The notes below the pieces were generated by a model. The model was not told the DNA's origin. It searched no databases and was given only the letters and a program-made list of their open reading frames with translations. DNA of 64,000 bases from Achatina immaculata. Lineage: Eukaryota > Mollusca > Gastropoda > Stylommatophora > Achatinidae. The position numbers were made by a program, and so were the translations under genes. Of this stretch, positions 1-11,124 are shown piece after piece; within the stretch, counting starts at the first letter, position 1; every line of letters begins with the position of its first letter. The stretch covers positions 30,792,084 to 30,856,083 of the forward strand of contig CM019719.1 of assembly GCA_009760885.1 (NCBI GenBank), written 5' to 3'.

Positions 1-740
1 TGCTGGTAGGACATCTTCTAATTATGTAAGTTCGTAAGAACGGTGAAGAGCAAAACCTTTATCTTACTGTAAAGAAAACTAAATTGATGACAACTGACAC
101 AAAAACTAAGGCAGGTGAAATATATATTGAAAGAAGTGGAGAGTTTTGAATATCTTGGATCACTGCTAACTAATAATGGAGATAAAATTAGGGAAAGTAA
201 AAGGAGGACATCTATCGCTCTTCAAAAACAAACAAACAAACAACAAATAAAGAAGCTGTGAAGAGGAACAGACAGAACTACAAAAATAAGATTTTTAAGG
301 GCATCCATCTTTCCCATCGCAACACATGCCTGTGAAACTTGGACACTTAACAAAACAGCTGAGAAACACATAAATGACTTTGAATGTAAATGTTACAGAA
401 GAGTCCTTCAAATATCATGGACAAAAAAAAAGGGAAAAAAATATATCCATACTACAAGAATTTAATATAGAAGAAGGTTGGCTAGTAAAGAAAATTAAAC
501 ACAGAAAACTTAAATATTTTGGATATATCAAACGTCATGATAAGTTACAGAAGACCGTCTTGGAAATGTACATAATGGGAAAAAGAAAGAGAGGAAGACC
601 AAGGCGAAGATGGCTGCAAGAACATCGTTGATGATCTGCGAATGGACGCATCAGCAGCAGGGCATCTTGCTTACAACCCAGAGGCATACAAGAGAGCTGT
701 TAGGGAGGCAAAGTTCTACAAAGGACATGCAAATGTCTGA
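1..740 (+). pseudogene. LINE-A reverse transcriptase, 3' part, broken
   Basis: Remnant of a non-LTR retrotransposon reverse transcriptase, covering the end of the palm, the thumb and the C-terminal basic region. Fragments such as VKKTKLMTTD, CKCYRRVLQ-like text and the C-terminal KRKRGRPRRRWLQ block can be read, but only across several frames with stops; a CAAA-rich stretch near 220-245 sits where the better copy at 63171-63790 is continuous. The two copies align from about 128 to 738, which defines the family. It enters the window from the left, so its 5' end is not visible. Not functional. The family assignment rests on the internal copies; clade (CR1/L2/RTE-like) is not settled. Confidence 0.85.
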
Positions 741-769
741 CTGTAAGAAATTTGAACTGTGTGACAGAA

Positions 770-905
770 AACGCGTGGTGAAGAAGCAAGACTTGATGGG
801 AACTATTAGCAAACATTCTCTTGGATGCTGCGGCACGCGCTTGTATACAGGGCTGTTCTGAATGCAATGACGCCGGAGTCTGATTTTGAACCTTTGAACC
901 TTTAG
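770..905 (+). repeat. Short dispersed repeat with CTTTGAAC tail, copy 1
   Basis: Matches 28200-28313 over about 110 bp, sharing GATGCTGCGGC, CTGAATGCA and TCTGATTTTGAACCTTTGAA. It ends in an octamer-like repeat (GAACCTTTGAACCTTT), as CR1/L2-type 3' ends do. It may be the 3' end of a LINE or a SINE; no coding capacity is seen. Confidence 0.55.
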
Positions 906-2100
906 TGATATTATAAATTGTAGGTTACTAATGCTAGAAATTGCAGCCTCCATTCCTTACACTGCATTTACAGAGTTGGTGATTTCTATATAACAGTCCT
1001 CTACAACAAGCGAGCGAATCAGTTTCATGAATCAAACCATGCACCAATTTTACTGCGTATAACATAGTACAGCTAACGCAACATTGTTACCTAATAAAAA
1101 AACTGTAACAGTTAGTGTAACATCGTTATCTTAACAAACTGAAACAGTTATTTTAACATCGTTATCTTTTAACATCGTTACCATAAACTGAAAAAAAAAA
1201 ATTAAAAAACTAAACTTCGTGCTAGAAAATAAATAAATGCCACAGGACAAATGCATAAAACAGATTTTAAAATGTAGCGAACTGTTTGAAAAGGTAATAA
1301 ACTACTAGATGGTATAAAGTAGACTGATAACAACAATGACAGAGTTAATATTATTAAGATAAGGCTTGAAATATACAAGTTGGAAAAGCCGAAATGGCAG
1401 CGAAGCAGATTCTCAAACTGAAAGCAGTGGGCTCTATCACGACCAATATTCCCTATAAGCTACGCGGCAGTGGGCGCGCGAGCATGTAAGCACATAAAGA
1501 TTTGAAGTTTTTTATATGCCGAGCAAAAGAAATAAAATTCATAATCTTATTTTTCAATTTCCTGCAATGGTAGCGTTCAAGAAAATTATCACAGCCATAC
1601 ATGAGGTTTCTTCCCACGATTTCTTTGGATTTTAATATAATTTTTTTTTTCTATGAGAACTTTGAGTTATACATTTTAAGTTGACATCACAACCCACATA
1701 TAGGCACAATATTTGTTCGTTTGCTTGTTTGTTTGTTTGTTTGCCTTTAGAATATATTTGCAAACAGGTTCAAAATTTTGTGCACGAACCGCAAAACCTT
1801 AAAGAGCACATTTATCACGACTGTCATGGCCGTCATATGGATAAAGATTCTCTCCGGAACATCTGACGGAGTATCTGTACCCATGTTTAGATCAATCTTC
1901 CATGTAGAAGATCAGATTAGCTAAAGATATTAATGAATTGCAATAATGATGATCTTGAAATTTTTCAAAACAAATGTTTAAAACATTGAAGTGGAAACTT
2001 TCAAAAGATTGGAAGACTGTCTCATTCTTGCTCTTTCTCTTTCAGTTTTTTTTTTCCTCAAGTGTGATTTTTATTACTGTTTTATGCTTTTCAGTGGGTT
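906..2100. other. No recognisable gene; AT-rich spacer
   Basis: AT-rich sequence with a short imperfect repetition near 1080-1190 (variants of AACATCGTTATC) and a TTTG-type microsatellite at 1714-1745. Small open frames here have no recognisable domain. Confidence 0.5.
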
Positions 2101-2102
2101 AA

Positions 2103-2192
2103 CTAACAATCTTGGAAATAAAGACACGTGTAATCCTGGAAGTAAACAGAGCTATTCAATCTTGGAAATAAATACAATCTTGGAAATAAAAT
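2103..2192. repeat. Short tandem repeat, CAATCTTGGAAATAAA
   Basis: Four imperfect copies of a 16-24 bp unit built on AATCTTGGAAATAAA. Confidence 0.7.
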
Positions 2193-2884
2193 AAAAGTAA
2201 ATAAAGCACACGTGAAAAGTGTCATTGAACGGTTCCCAAGAGACAGGGATTGGGACTCGGTGATCAATGACAAGAAGAAAAGAGAGCCTGGATAATGTGG
2301 ACATCGCCCACTAATTAAAGTTGCCACCTCATGTGTTTGTGAAAAACACACTAAAATTGCAACAAATTGACAGTTTGAGAACCTATGCCAAAAATGAGAA
2401 ACGTGATAGGGGTGCGCCCTACCCTACCATGCCATGAACTTCTGCTAGAGACTTAAGTATAAGGTTTACAATTTTTAAAAACATATTTTATCCCATCGCC
2501 TTTCTTCATAATCTGTTGGGCGCCTTGTCCTCTGTTGTACATGAAATCTTGCTAGATCGAAATAAAATGTGTATTAAAAGTTACAGCCTTTCGGCGCATT
2601 GCTTTCTCGAGTGAAAATATCACATTAAATGTGATAGCGTTTGTGATTATGGAAATGTAAAGCTACAGCGAATAATGTAAACAGCTTGTGCGCCAGCCTG
2701 GCTGCAGACACTCAAATCTGTAGGTAGTTAAGGCAGATAAGGAAAACAGTGAGAACAGTGAATGGTTCGAATCTGATCTGATGCTAAACAGAACTTGCAT
2801 GATCAGTTCTTGAGATAAACTGAAACTTATTTTAAGTATCTTTTGTTGTTGTTGTTGTTGGCTTGTGTTTATCATTTATTCAAA

Positions 2885-3600
2885 GATTAAGTCAGGAAGA
2901 CAGATTGATAGACAGGCGAATAGAAAGGCAGATAAATATACAGGAAGCATTGAAGTAAACGAACATACAGGCGAATTGAAAGGCAGACATTTATACAAGA
3001 AATATCGAAGAAGAAGAACAGACAGACAGGCGAGCTGAAATGCAGATATTACAGAACTATCGAATTAGAAGAACAGACAGACAGGCGAGCTGAAAGGCAG
3101 AAAAACAGTCTTCACATACCATAAAGGACTACGAAAATAGAAAAATAATCTTCACATACTATATAGGACTATGAAAATAGAAAAGCAGTTCACATACCAT
3201 ATAGGAATATGAAAGTAGAAGAATAGATAGACGAGCTGAAAAGCACACACCTTATAGGACTATGAAAGTAGAAAAACAGGCGAGTTGAAAGGCAGACACC
3301 ATATAGGACTATGAAAGTAGAAAAACAGGCGAGCTGAAAGGCAGACACCATATAGGACTATGAAAGTAGAACAGTCATCACACACCATATAGGACTTTGA
3401 CAGACGAGCTGAAAAGCAGACACCATATAGGTCCATGAACGTAGAAGAACAGACAGACTAGCTGAAAGGCAGACACATTACAGGACCATAAAAGTAGAAA
3501 AACAGGGGAACTGAAAGTAGAAAAACAGGGGAACTGAAAGTAGAAAAACAGTCTTCACACACCATCTAGGGCTATGAAAGTATAAGAACAGTTTTCACAT
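2885..3600. repeat. Degenerate minisatellite
   Basis: About 700 bp of imperfect tandem units assembled from CACCATATAGGACTATGAAAG, GTAGAAAAACAGGCGAGCTG and AAAGGCAGACA in varying order. Units are roughly 45-70 bp and diverged; the right part (3480-3600) is more homogeneous. It abuts the 3' end of the LINE-B copy at 3612. Confidence 0.75.
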
Positions 3601-3611
3601 CTTATATATCT

Positions 3612-5212
3612 TATATCTTATATCCTTCCCGTGCCGTTAAACGTCACATAGGGCTCACAAAGTAGTTCGCCAATTTTTCATGTCTTCGGCGAGTCTTTCA
3701 ACCACATCAAAGGATTTTATGCCTGTTAATTTGGCCTCTCTTAATAATGTCCTCTTCAGACGCGGTCTGCCTCTTTTTCTTTGGCCTGTTGTGTTCCACT
3801 TGATAGCTTGATTTGGGATTCTCTGATCATTTCTTCTCATCAAGTGACCAACATATGTCCATCTTCTTTTCCTGATCACCCATGAGACTGGTTGTTGTTC
3901 AATCATCTGTCTTATCTCTGCATTGTTCTTGAATTCGTTCCACTTGATGTCGAGTATTTTCCTTAGGCATTTGTTTTCAAAAGAGTCTAATTTCTTTTCT
4001 ATTTCTTTAGTTGTTTTCCAGCTTTCGCATGCATAAATGAGGGTGGATATTACATTTGAATTGAATAGTCTTAACTTGGTTTTTGTGCTTATAACTTTTG
4101 AATTCCATATGTTCTCAAGATTCTTGAAGATTGATGCTGCTTTTGCAATTCTGATCCTAACTTCCTTTCTAGTGTCACCATCCTGGTCTATGTAGCTGCC
4201 AAGGTATGCAAATTGATTGACTTCTTCAATATCTGTCCCTTCTATGTGTATTTTTCCATTTTGATTGAGAGGAATTTTCATTGTTTTTGTTTTGTCCTTG
4301 TTAATTTCAAGTCCTATTTTGCTAGCCAGTGAAGACAGGCTATCTGTTTTTTCTTGCATGGAATTCACATTATTACTGATAAGAGTTATGTCATCAGCAA
4401 AATCAAGATCTTCTAGTTGGGTCCCATGTACCCAGTCAATACCTGTGTTACCTGTGCAGCATTTTTTTCATTATGAAGTCTATTGTAATCCCAAAAAGTA
4501 AAGAAGACAGTATACATCCTTGTTTCACGCCTGTTTCAATCTGGAACCATTCACTCATCCCTTCTTCTGTCTAGACTGCACAAGCATATCCATTGTATAA
4601 GTCCTTAATGATGTTGACAATTTTAGATGGTATTCCATATAGACATAAAATTCTCCTTAATGAATCTCTGTGTATGCTATCAAATGCCTTTTTAAAATCT
4701 ATGAAGTTCAGTATTAATGGTTTCTGCTTTTCAATATGTTCTTCAAGTATTATTCTGAGAGTAAATATCTGGTCGAGACAGCTTCTACCTTTTCGAAATC
4801 CTGCGTGTTCTTCTCTCACTGCAGTATCCACTATATCTTTGAGTCTATTCAAAATGACCTTGCAAAATACTTTTGACACAACTGATATTAAGGTTACTCC
4901 TCTCCAGTTGTTACAGTCACTAAGGTTGTCTTTTTTTTTTGGTATTTTAACAATGATTCCTTTTTTCCAATTAGAAGGGACCTTTTCTTCTTTCCAAATC
5001 TTGTTAAACATTCTCTGTAGTTGTCTCATGTTGTCACTATTGATAGCTTTTAGCATTTCGGCTGTTATTTCATCTTCACCTGCAACTTTGTTGTTAGCCA
5101 TTAAATTCACTGCTGTTTCAATTTCATGCAATTTAATCTCATCTAGGTTAACATTTATTTGTGGGGCTGGTAAGTCAGTTTCAAGGTTGTGCCAACTCCG
5201 AAGAGTCTTCAC
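3612..5212 (-). pseudogene. LINE-B reverse transcriptase, frameshifted
   Basis: Non-LTR retrotransposon reverse transcriptase remnant in two long open pieces. 5212-4571 carries the fingers and palm with NFIDFKKAFDSI (motif A). The segment around 4460-4570 carries GVKQGCIL (motif B), but after an in-frame stop and frameshift. 4368-3655 carries the thumb and the C-terminal KRKRGRPRLKR and NWRTTL. The YADD-like motif reads FADDITLIS in a third frame near 4400. No endonuclease domain is present, so the copy is 5' truncated. After the stop, the element runs through CACGGGAAGGATATAAGATATAAG, giving a TATAAGA-type tail. A second 3' end of the same family lies at 26058-26171. Confidence 0.9.
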
Positions 5213-5600
5213 ATACTAATATATAAATCAATTATTTGGACTCATAGTTGATCTAATGGAAAACACGGACCACATTAAGGTAAAAACTAACGAAATAAAG
5301 TAATCTGTTATCACGCCCATTCTTCAGCACATCTCTCTACCTCTAGTCTTATCTATAAGGTCAGAGCTCCGCCTCTTTGTATGTTTTTATGTTGGTCCTG
5401 TTTACCGTATGATCTAGCCACGGTTTTTTATTCATGGCATCGTCGCCTTTATTATTTTTTTTTAAATGATCAAGATGTATATATTCTTTATTCGTGCACG
5501 TTTGAAAGCAGTCGTTTCTTACTTTGATTTTTTTTTTTTTAGTATAAGTGTTGCTCTTTTTTTTTCTTAAAGGAAGATGGGTAATATATGAACTGATATT
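5213..5600. other. Spacer without gene
   Basis: AT-rich sequence between LINE-B and the exon at 5621. If the minus-strand gene is real, this is the start of its next intron. Nothing else is seen. Confidence 0.5.
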
Positions 5601-5620
5601 ACTAACACAGAAAAACTTAC

Positions 5621-5735
5621 CGGCAAACGTAGTAGACGGCGATGGTCAGCAGGAGTAGAAGAGCTACAGCACCCAGAACACTGCCAGCTATTATGGCTTT
5701 GTCCTTTTGCGTTACCATGATGTACTGAAGAGAAT
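5621..5735 (-). CDS. Internal exon encoding a transmembrane segment (host gene)
   Basis: Candidate genuine cellular exon, 115 bp. On the minus strand it is preceded by TTTGTATTCTCTGCAG (pyrimidine tract plus AG) and followed by GTAAGT. One frame is open through the exon and reads SLQYIMVTQKDK, then AIIAGSVLGAVALLLLLTIA, then VYYVC, with split codons at both ends: 2 bases start the exon (phase-1 intron before it) and 2 bases (CG, hence Arg) end it (phase-2 intron after). The other two frames lack such a hydrophobic stretch. The roughly 24-residue apolar segment is flanked by KDK and YYVCR, as in single-pass receptors and adhesion proteins, and holds a GxxxG helix-packing motif (GSVLG). The protein family cannot be named from one exon, and no neighbouring exon was identified. 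No repeat in this window resembles it. Confidence 0.72.
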
Positions 5736-5751
5736 CTGCAGAGAATACAAA

Positions 5752-6805
5752 TGCATAAGGCTCTTTAATGTGTTCAGTTACAGTGATGCCAGTCAGAGAG
5801 TAATGTGTTCAGTTACAATGATGACGGTCAGAGAGTAATGTGTTCAGTTACAGTGATGCCGGTCAGAGAGTAATGTGTTCAGTTACAGTGATGCCGGTCA
5901 GAGAGTAATGAGTTCAGTTACAGTGATACCGGTCAGAGAGTAATGAGTTCAGTTACAATGATGACGGTCAGAGAGTAATGTGTTCAGTTACAGTGATACC
6001 GGTCAGAGAGTAATGAGTTCAGTTACAGTGATGACGGTCAGAGAGTAATGTGTTCAGTTACAGTGATACCGGTCAGAGAGTAATGAGTTCAGTTACAGTG
6101 ATACCGGTCAGAGAGTAATGTGTTCAGTTACAGTGATACCGGTCAGAGAGTAATGAGTTCAGTTACAGTGATACCGGTCAGAGAGTAATGTGTTCAGTTA
6201 CAGTGATACCGGTCAGAGAGTAATGTGTTCAGTTACAGTGATACCGGTCAGAGAGTAATGAGTTCAGTTACAGTGATACCGGTCAGAGAGTAACGTGTTC
6301 AGTTACAGTGATGACGGTCAGAGAGTAATGTGTTCAGTTACAATGATGACGGTCAGAGAGTAATGTGTTCAGTTACAGTGATGCCGGTCAGAGAGTAATG
6401 TGTTCATAAGGCACTTTAATGTGTTCAGTTACAGTGATACCGGTCAGAGAGTAATGTGTTCAGTTACAATGATGACGGTCAGAGAGTAATGAGTTCAGTT
6501 ACAGTGATACCGGTCAGAGAGTAATGAGTTCAGTTACAGTGATACCGGTCAGAGAGTAATGAGTTCAGTTACTGTGATACCGATCAGAGAGTAATGTGTT
6601 CATAAGGCACTTTAATGTGTTCAGTTACAGTGATACCGGTCAGAGAGTAATGTGTTCATAAGGCACTTTAATGTGTTCAGTTACTGTGATACCGGTCAGA
6701 GAGTAATGTGTTCATAAGGCACTTTAATGTGTTCAGTTACAGTGATACCGGTCAGAGAGTAATGTGTTCATAAGGCACTTTAATATGTTCAGTTACAATG
6801 ATGCC
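5752..6805. repeat. Intronic 35-bp minisatellite, about 26 copies
   Basis: Tandem array with unit TGTTCAGTTACAGTGATACC plus GGTCAGAGAGTAATG. The right third changes to a compound unit of about 55 bp that adds CATAAGGCACTTTAATG. That added segment is also present once at 5754-5775, directly beside the splice acceptor of the exon at 5621-5735. The array therefore seems to have grown from intron sequence next to the exon. On the minus strand each unit carries CTCTCTGAC, which contains a CTGAC branch-point-like motif. Confidence 0.95.
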
Positions 6806-6890
6806 GATCTCTGACTAATTCTTGTTGTAGAGATACTATGTCAAAATGATCTGTGACTAATTCTTGTAGCACAGATACTATATCAAGGAA
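6806..6890. repeat. Two-copy tandem duplication, about 44 bp
   Basis: GATCTCTGACTAATTCTTG and the following AGATACTAT are repeated as GATCTGTGACTAATTCTTG with CAGATACTAT. Confidence 0.7.
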
Positions 6891-7460
6891 GAACAATATT
6901 GTTACCTATATACAGAATCAGGAACTAGACAGCTTCAGTTTTGTCATGGCCTATACTTTCCTAATGATATTTGGTGCACTGCATTTTTGCAAACGTCACC
7001 GCGTATTCGAACTTCTGTCTTCTTGTATCATATATTTTTTACAGCACAGTGATCTGGCACAATTCTATGTGGCTACACCGCATTTAATATCTTAAAAAAG
7101 TGTTTGAAATTTATATATCATGCCTAAGAAATACAAACGAAGCAAGAGATTTTTTCTGCACATCGGAATAAATTAAAATAATAATGTAAAGACAATTTTT
7201 TTTTTAATCCTTGGACATGTGACACCACGACAGAAGCTAAGGTATTCGTGTCCCAGTCACTCGAAAAGGAAGGGGAAAAAAAGGGGAGGGAGATTAAACT
7301 AGGAAGGAAATGTCTGAAAGGGTTGAGAAACTGGTAGGGAAAAACACCAACAAAAAAAAAAAAGTCTTATGTGATCATAAATATCCAGCACAGCATTAAA
7401 TAGAGCAGCATTACTTCAACATAACAGCTAACGGATGAATGCATGAGGGTGAGGTCTGAT
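6891..7460. other. Spacer without gene
   Basis: AT-rich, with poly-A and poly-T runs. Nothing recognised. Confidence 0.45.
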
Positions 7461-7461
7461 G

Positions 7462-7670
7462 CCCTAGGCGCGAGTGATTAGCTCTTTTGCATAGCGCCTG
7501 TGGTCGAAGTCTACAATCCGGGGACAGCTGATTCTGCTGTTCACTGAAATGACGCACTGCCATGGTAGCTGTCCTTCAGGTTTTTCTGAAATACCCAAGT
7601 CCAGGTAGAGACTTTCGCCGATGTAATTCATCTCAGAAACGCCTACGTGGGTTGGGGACTAGAGGGAATA
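7462..7670 (+). repeat. Candidate tRNA-derived SINE, degenerate
   Basis: The head reads GCGCGAGTGATTAGCTC, then GCCTGTGGTCGAAGTC, spaced like degenerate tRNA A and B boxes. An unrelated body of about 150 bp follows, ending in GGGACTAGAGGG. The body differs from the SINE-1 copies, so this would be a separate family. Low certainty. Confidence 0.4.
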
Positions 7671-7879
7671 TATAAAATCTGTAACAAACAAACAAACACA
7701 CACAAAAAAATGAGCTGAACTGAGTAAGCTGATAAGTGGGACATCTAAATTCCAGTTTATATTTCTCATAGTGGTGACACGTTGCATTTTGTGACAAAAA
7801 CATCTGCACGATTTGAAAATATCGTCACTATTCTGAATTTCTGAAGAGAACTTAGCCCCGAGAGTAGAAGAGTGTTCCA

Positions 7880-8155
7880 TCGTCTTAGAAGAGTATGCAC
7901 AATGAGTGTCAAAATGAGTGTGCACCATAATGTCGAAATGCGTGTACATCAGGAGTGTCTAAATGAGTGTACACCATGAATGTCGAACTTTGTCATGAAA
8001 CATGCTTCTAGAGACTGTGACATGCGACCATTCCCCCCCCCCCCACAGCAACACTGATGTCACGCTTTACCGCACACCATCACACTGATGTCACGCTTTA
8101 CCGCACACCACCACACTGATGTCACGGTTTACCGCACATCACCACACATCAGCGC
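7880..8155. repeat. Short tandem repeats
   Basis: First a diverged repeat built on AATGAGTGTACACCATGA (7890-7985). After a C tract at 8033-8044, three 37-bp units of CACTGATGTCACGCTTTACC plus GCACACCA (8046-8150). Confidence 0.8.
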
Positions 8156-8159
8156 CGTA

Positions 8160-9815
8160 TAGAAATACTGAAAAATAAACGTCGAAAGAATAAGCTCTAT
8201 ATGGTGACTAAAGGCTCCATTTGTTTCATAATAGAAAGAATAAGCACTGCTTCCATCTGGTTACTACGTAGTAAGTACACTAAGACTTAGTGAAGGCTAC
8301 TGGGTATTAAAACAAACAAACAAATGCTAAATAACAAATGGGAAGATCATATCAAATGGTATCAAATAGTCTGTGACAAATCCCTTAATGGTCACAGTCA
8401 GAGGCATCCCCTGTCAGTCCCACTTTTAAAAGTGGGTACCATGTCACCTTGAACCATTACTGGTTTAGGCCTTCAGAAACTGCCTACCCAGGACATTGAA
8501 ACAAAGAACAGATCATATGGTCTCACATTCCAAGCACGTGGTACAACAAAACATCTGACAAAGCTTAACTCGGAATTCTTTACTCAAAACAGCATGTCCC
8601 TTGCGTTTGACATAGGTAGTCAAAACATTAATGAAGAAAGGATGCATCCTGTTTAGAAAAACCCATGAATATATCTCACTATCCCACATAAGTTTAGCTT
8701 CTTTTCTTTAAAGAATTCTATAAATGCTTAGTATCTTATTTATAAATAACTCTTTTATATACTCTATCTTCAATGACTTCTGAAGAGCTATTTATAGACG
8801 TGTGTATTCCTCTTTCACAGCTAGACCATATAGTTACTGTTTCTATAGATATTCAAGGAAATTGGACTTGATTATATTGGTTTAAAAAATAGTTTATATC
8901 AAATGGTGAGTATTTGTACCATGCAGCAGATTTTGCTCACAACAGTTATTCGTATTTTCCTGACCTTCTTACAGGATGGGACATTTTCTTTTTCCTGCAA
9001 TGTTTTTTTTAAAGTTATCTGAACTATCCTTTACGACTCAGACTAATTCTTTTATGCTTCATTCGTGAGTTCATTCTCTTCTATGTATCCTCCAGCTTCC
9101 TTTTACCTGCCTAAATCTAACACATTTCAACATTAGCAGTGACCTGTGCTTTGCTCAAGTCACGTAAATATTACATACGAAATTAATGAAACATTTATGA
9201 TTCAAAACACTTCTTCCGGATGACTGCTTTCTACGGCAAAGATGATGTTCCTTTGCACACTGTTCCTTCGGCAGCTAAATGCGCAGTGACTCTCAGTCAT
9301 AAATGACTCAAAAAGCAGCTTCAGTCATGAAAACGCTTTACAGAGTAGACAGAATATAAGTTGTGTTGCACAAGTGTCGCCAGTTGTTGCTTTCCATAAT
9401 GTGTTAGACATCTTTTAAAGTTATTCGAACGAGCAGAATTGCCGGTTACACGGATCAGGGCAGATAAATATGGGACTCCAATAAAGCGAGCTAGTCCACT
9501 ATTTATATTTATGTTAAGGCCTGTAGCTGTAGAGAATATAATTCCCATGGAGTTTTTTTGCTTGTCTTTGAAATAATCCTATAAGGAATAGATCCCTGGC
9601 GGTATATTAAAGGAAATGCTTAGCGAATCAAAGCCTGTATACACATATGAGGATGTAGCTGCTTGAAACATTTTTATTTTCTGTGGTCTAATTGCATTTT
9701 CATAGCGTCTGTTTAAGATTTCTTGAATTTGCAACTCTGCGTCCACTAAAACCACAGAATTGTTGTAGATTAGCTCCACAGAGCAGCAGTTGAGTTTCTT
9801 CTTACACTATGACTC
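8160..9815. other. No recognisable gene
   Basis: AT-rich sequence. Two minus-strand open frames (9321-9548, 75 aa; 9579-9779, 66 aa) have no recognisable domain, no clear splice context and no match in the window. A weak unclassified motif (AAGTGGGTACCATGTCACC) occurs at 8430-8450. Confidence 0.4.
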
Positions 9816-9819
9816 CTGG

Positions 9820-10175
9820 GCTGCAGTCGACAAAAATTCCCCCTTGCTGCCAACAAGGATGTCTGGGAAAGAGCAGGACAAGAGTCTATGAGCCTACCAA
9901 ATCATGTCCAGGAAATGGAAGTAGATTGGGCACACCCTGAGAAAACTTGACATCAGCATACCAAGACAGGCACTGACATGGAATCCTCAGGAAAACAGAA
10001 ATCGAGGAAGACTTTTTAAAAAATTGGAGAAGGGAAATTATGACAGTGCTCAGGGACTGAGGCTACACACTGAAGGAGTCAGATGACAAATCCAAGAACA
10101 ACGACGACTAGAGCGAGCCATTATTCGTGTCCTTTGCTCCAAAGGAAATGAAAGGCGATTATGATGATGACGGTG
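9820..10175 (+). pseudogene. LINE-C C-terminal fragment, broken
   Basis: Remnant of a non-LTR reverse transcriptase C-terminus. Readable pieces include WKWIGHTLRKLD-like and ALTWNPQEN, followed by frameshifted KLEKGNYDSAQG and a final CSKGNERRL. These parallel the minus-strand copy at 27187-27573 (KWRWIGHALRKLD, ALTWNPQGNKKRGRPR, SERR). It ends in a short GAT/ATG repeat, the family's 3' tail. Frameshifts and stops make it non-functional. Confidence 0.8.
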
Positions 10176-10299
10176 TCAAGAACCGGTGCATATAGAAAGG
10201 TGATCAAAGAAAAGATCGATCATTGGCATGACGAAACTTTGAGAAGCCTTGCTCTGAAGCTTGATGGAACAATGTTGTCCAATCTTCTTGTGTTAGCCT

Positions 10300-10430
10300 T
10301 GGGATACGAATAAATCTAAGACAACCTCTACTTTAGATACAAACAGATCTAAGACGACATTGGAATACGAACAAATCTATAACAACCTCTACTTGGGATA
10401 CGAACAAATCTAAGACAACCTCTACATCCA
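10300..10430. repeat. Short tandem repeat, about 37 bp unit
   Basis: Three to four imperfect copies of TACGAACAAATCTAAGACAA plus CCTCTACTTGGGA. Confidence 0.75.
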
Positions 10431-10631
10431 TACCGCTATTTTCATCGAGTAGAAGATAAGGCTGATCGGTCTCACACAACTTGAAACCAGAACAAGATCA
10501 ACTTCACGGAATGGATTGCTATTCAACCAAATTTGATGAACTCCTTCTGTCCTGGGTAATCCCTTATTGTTCTCTCAATCCCCCCGTCTCCAGTCCCTAA
10601 TTCTTTTCTGCACATACTGTATGTCCTTTCA

Positions 10632-10952
10632 GTATTCATTCATTCATTTGCATGTCCCTTGCGGAACTTTGCCTCCCAAACAGCACTCCTGTAGGCCTCT
10701 CGGTTGCGAGCAAGATGGCCTGCTGCTGATGCATCCATTTGCAGATCATCAACGATGTCCTGCAGCCATCTTCGTCTTGGTCTTCCTCTTTTTCTTTTTC
10801 CCATTACGTATCCTTCCAATATGGTCTTCTCTAAATTATCATGACGTTTAATGTGTCTAAAATATTTAAGTTTTCTCTCTTTAATCCTCTTTACTAGCCA
10901 GCCTTCTTCAATATTAAGCTCTTGTAGTATACATATATTACCTTTCAGTATA
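10632..10952 (-). pseudogene. LINE-A 3' end
   Basis: 5'-truncated copy of the LINE-A C-terminus. On the minus strand it reads NICILQELNIEEGWLVKRI, KERKLKYF, GKRKRGRPRRRWLQDIVDDL and ends with FRKGHANE and a stop. The frame is open over this piece. The 3' tail is a repeat of AATG (ATTCATTCATTCATTT on the plus strand), as in the copy at 63171-63790. The truncation point runs into poly-A and then the palindrome at 10977. Confidence 0.9.
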
Positions 10953-10976
10953 TGATCAACATAAAAAAAAACAAAC

Positions 10977-11116
10977 AAAAAACTAGCCGTTACCCGTTAT
11001 TTCAAAATCTAGACTAGTACCATTGAATATGTTGATCATATACCTTTCAGTATATGATCAACATATTCAATGGTACTAGTCTAGATTTTGAAATAACGGG
11101 TAACGGCTAGTTTTTT
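10977..11116. repeat. Perfect inverted repeat, 67-bp arms, 6-nt loop
   Basis: 10977-11043 is the exact reverse complement of 11050-11116, with loop CTTTCA; 63 bp are mixed sequence and 4 bp are A/T. The loop plus the first bases of the right arm (TACCTTTCAGTATATGATCA) also occur directly upstream at about 10940-10959, at the end of the LINE-A fragment. No TA or longer target duplication is evident. Confidence 0.95.
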
Positions 11117-11124
11117 TTTTAAAC

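Noticed and set aside
2195..2310. Possible LINE C-terminus (ERFPRDRDWDSVIN-like text)
   Set aside because: Too short, with no second copy in the window and no tail; cannot be supported.
4593..5219. 208-codon plus-strand frame
   Set aside because: Antisense shadow of the LINE-B reverse transcriptase, whose motifs are on the minus strand.
9321..9779. Two minus-strand frames possibly forming a gene
   Set aside because: No recognisable domain, no convincing splice sites between them, ordinary length for AT-rich chance frames.
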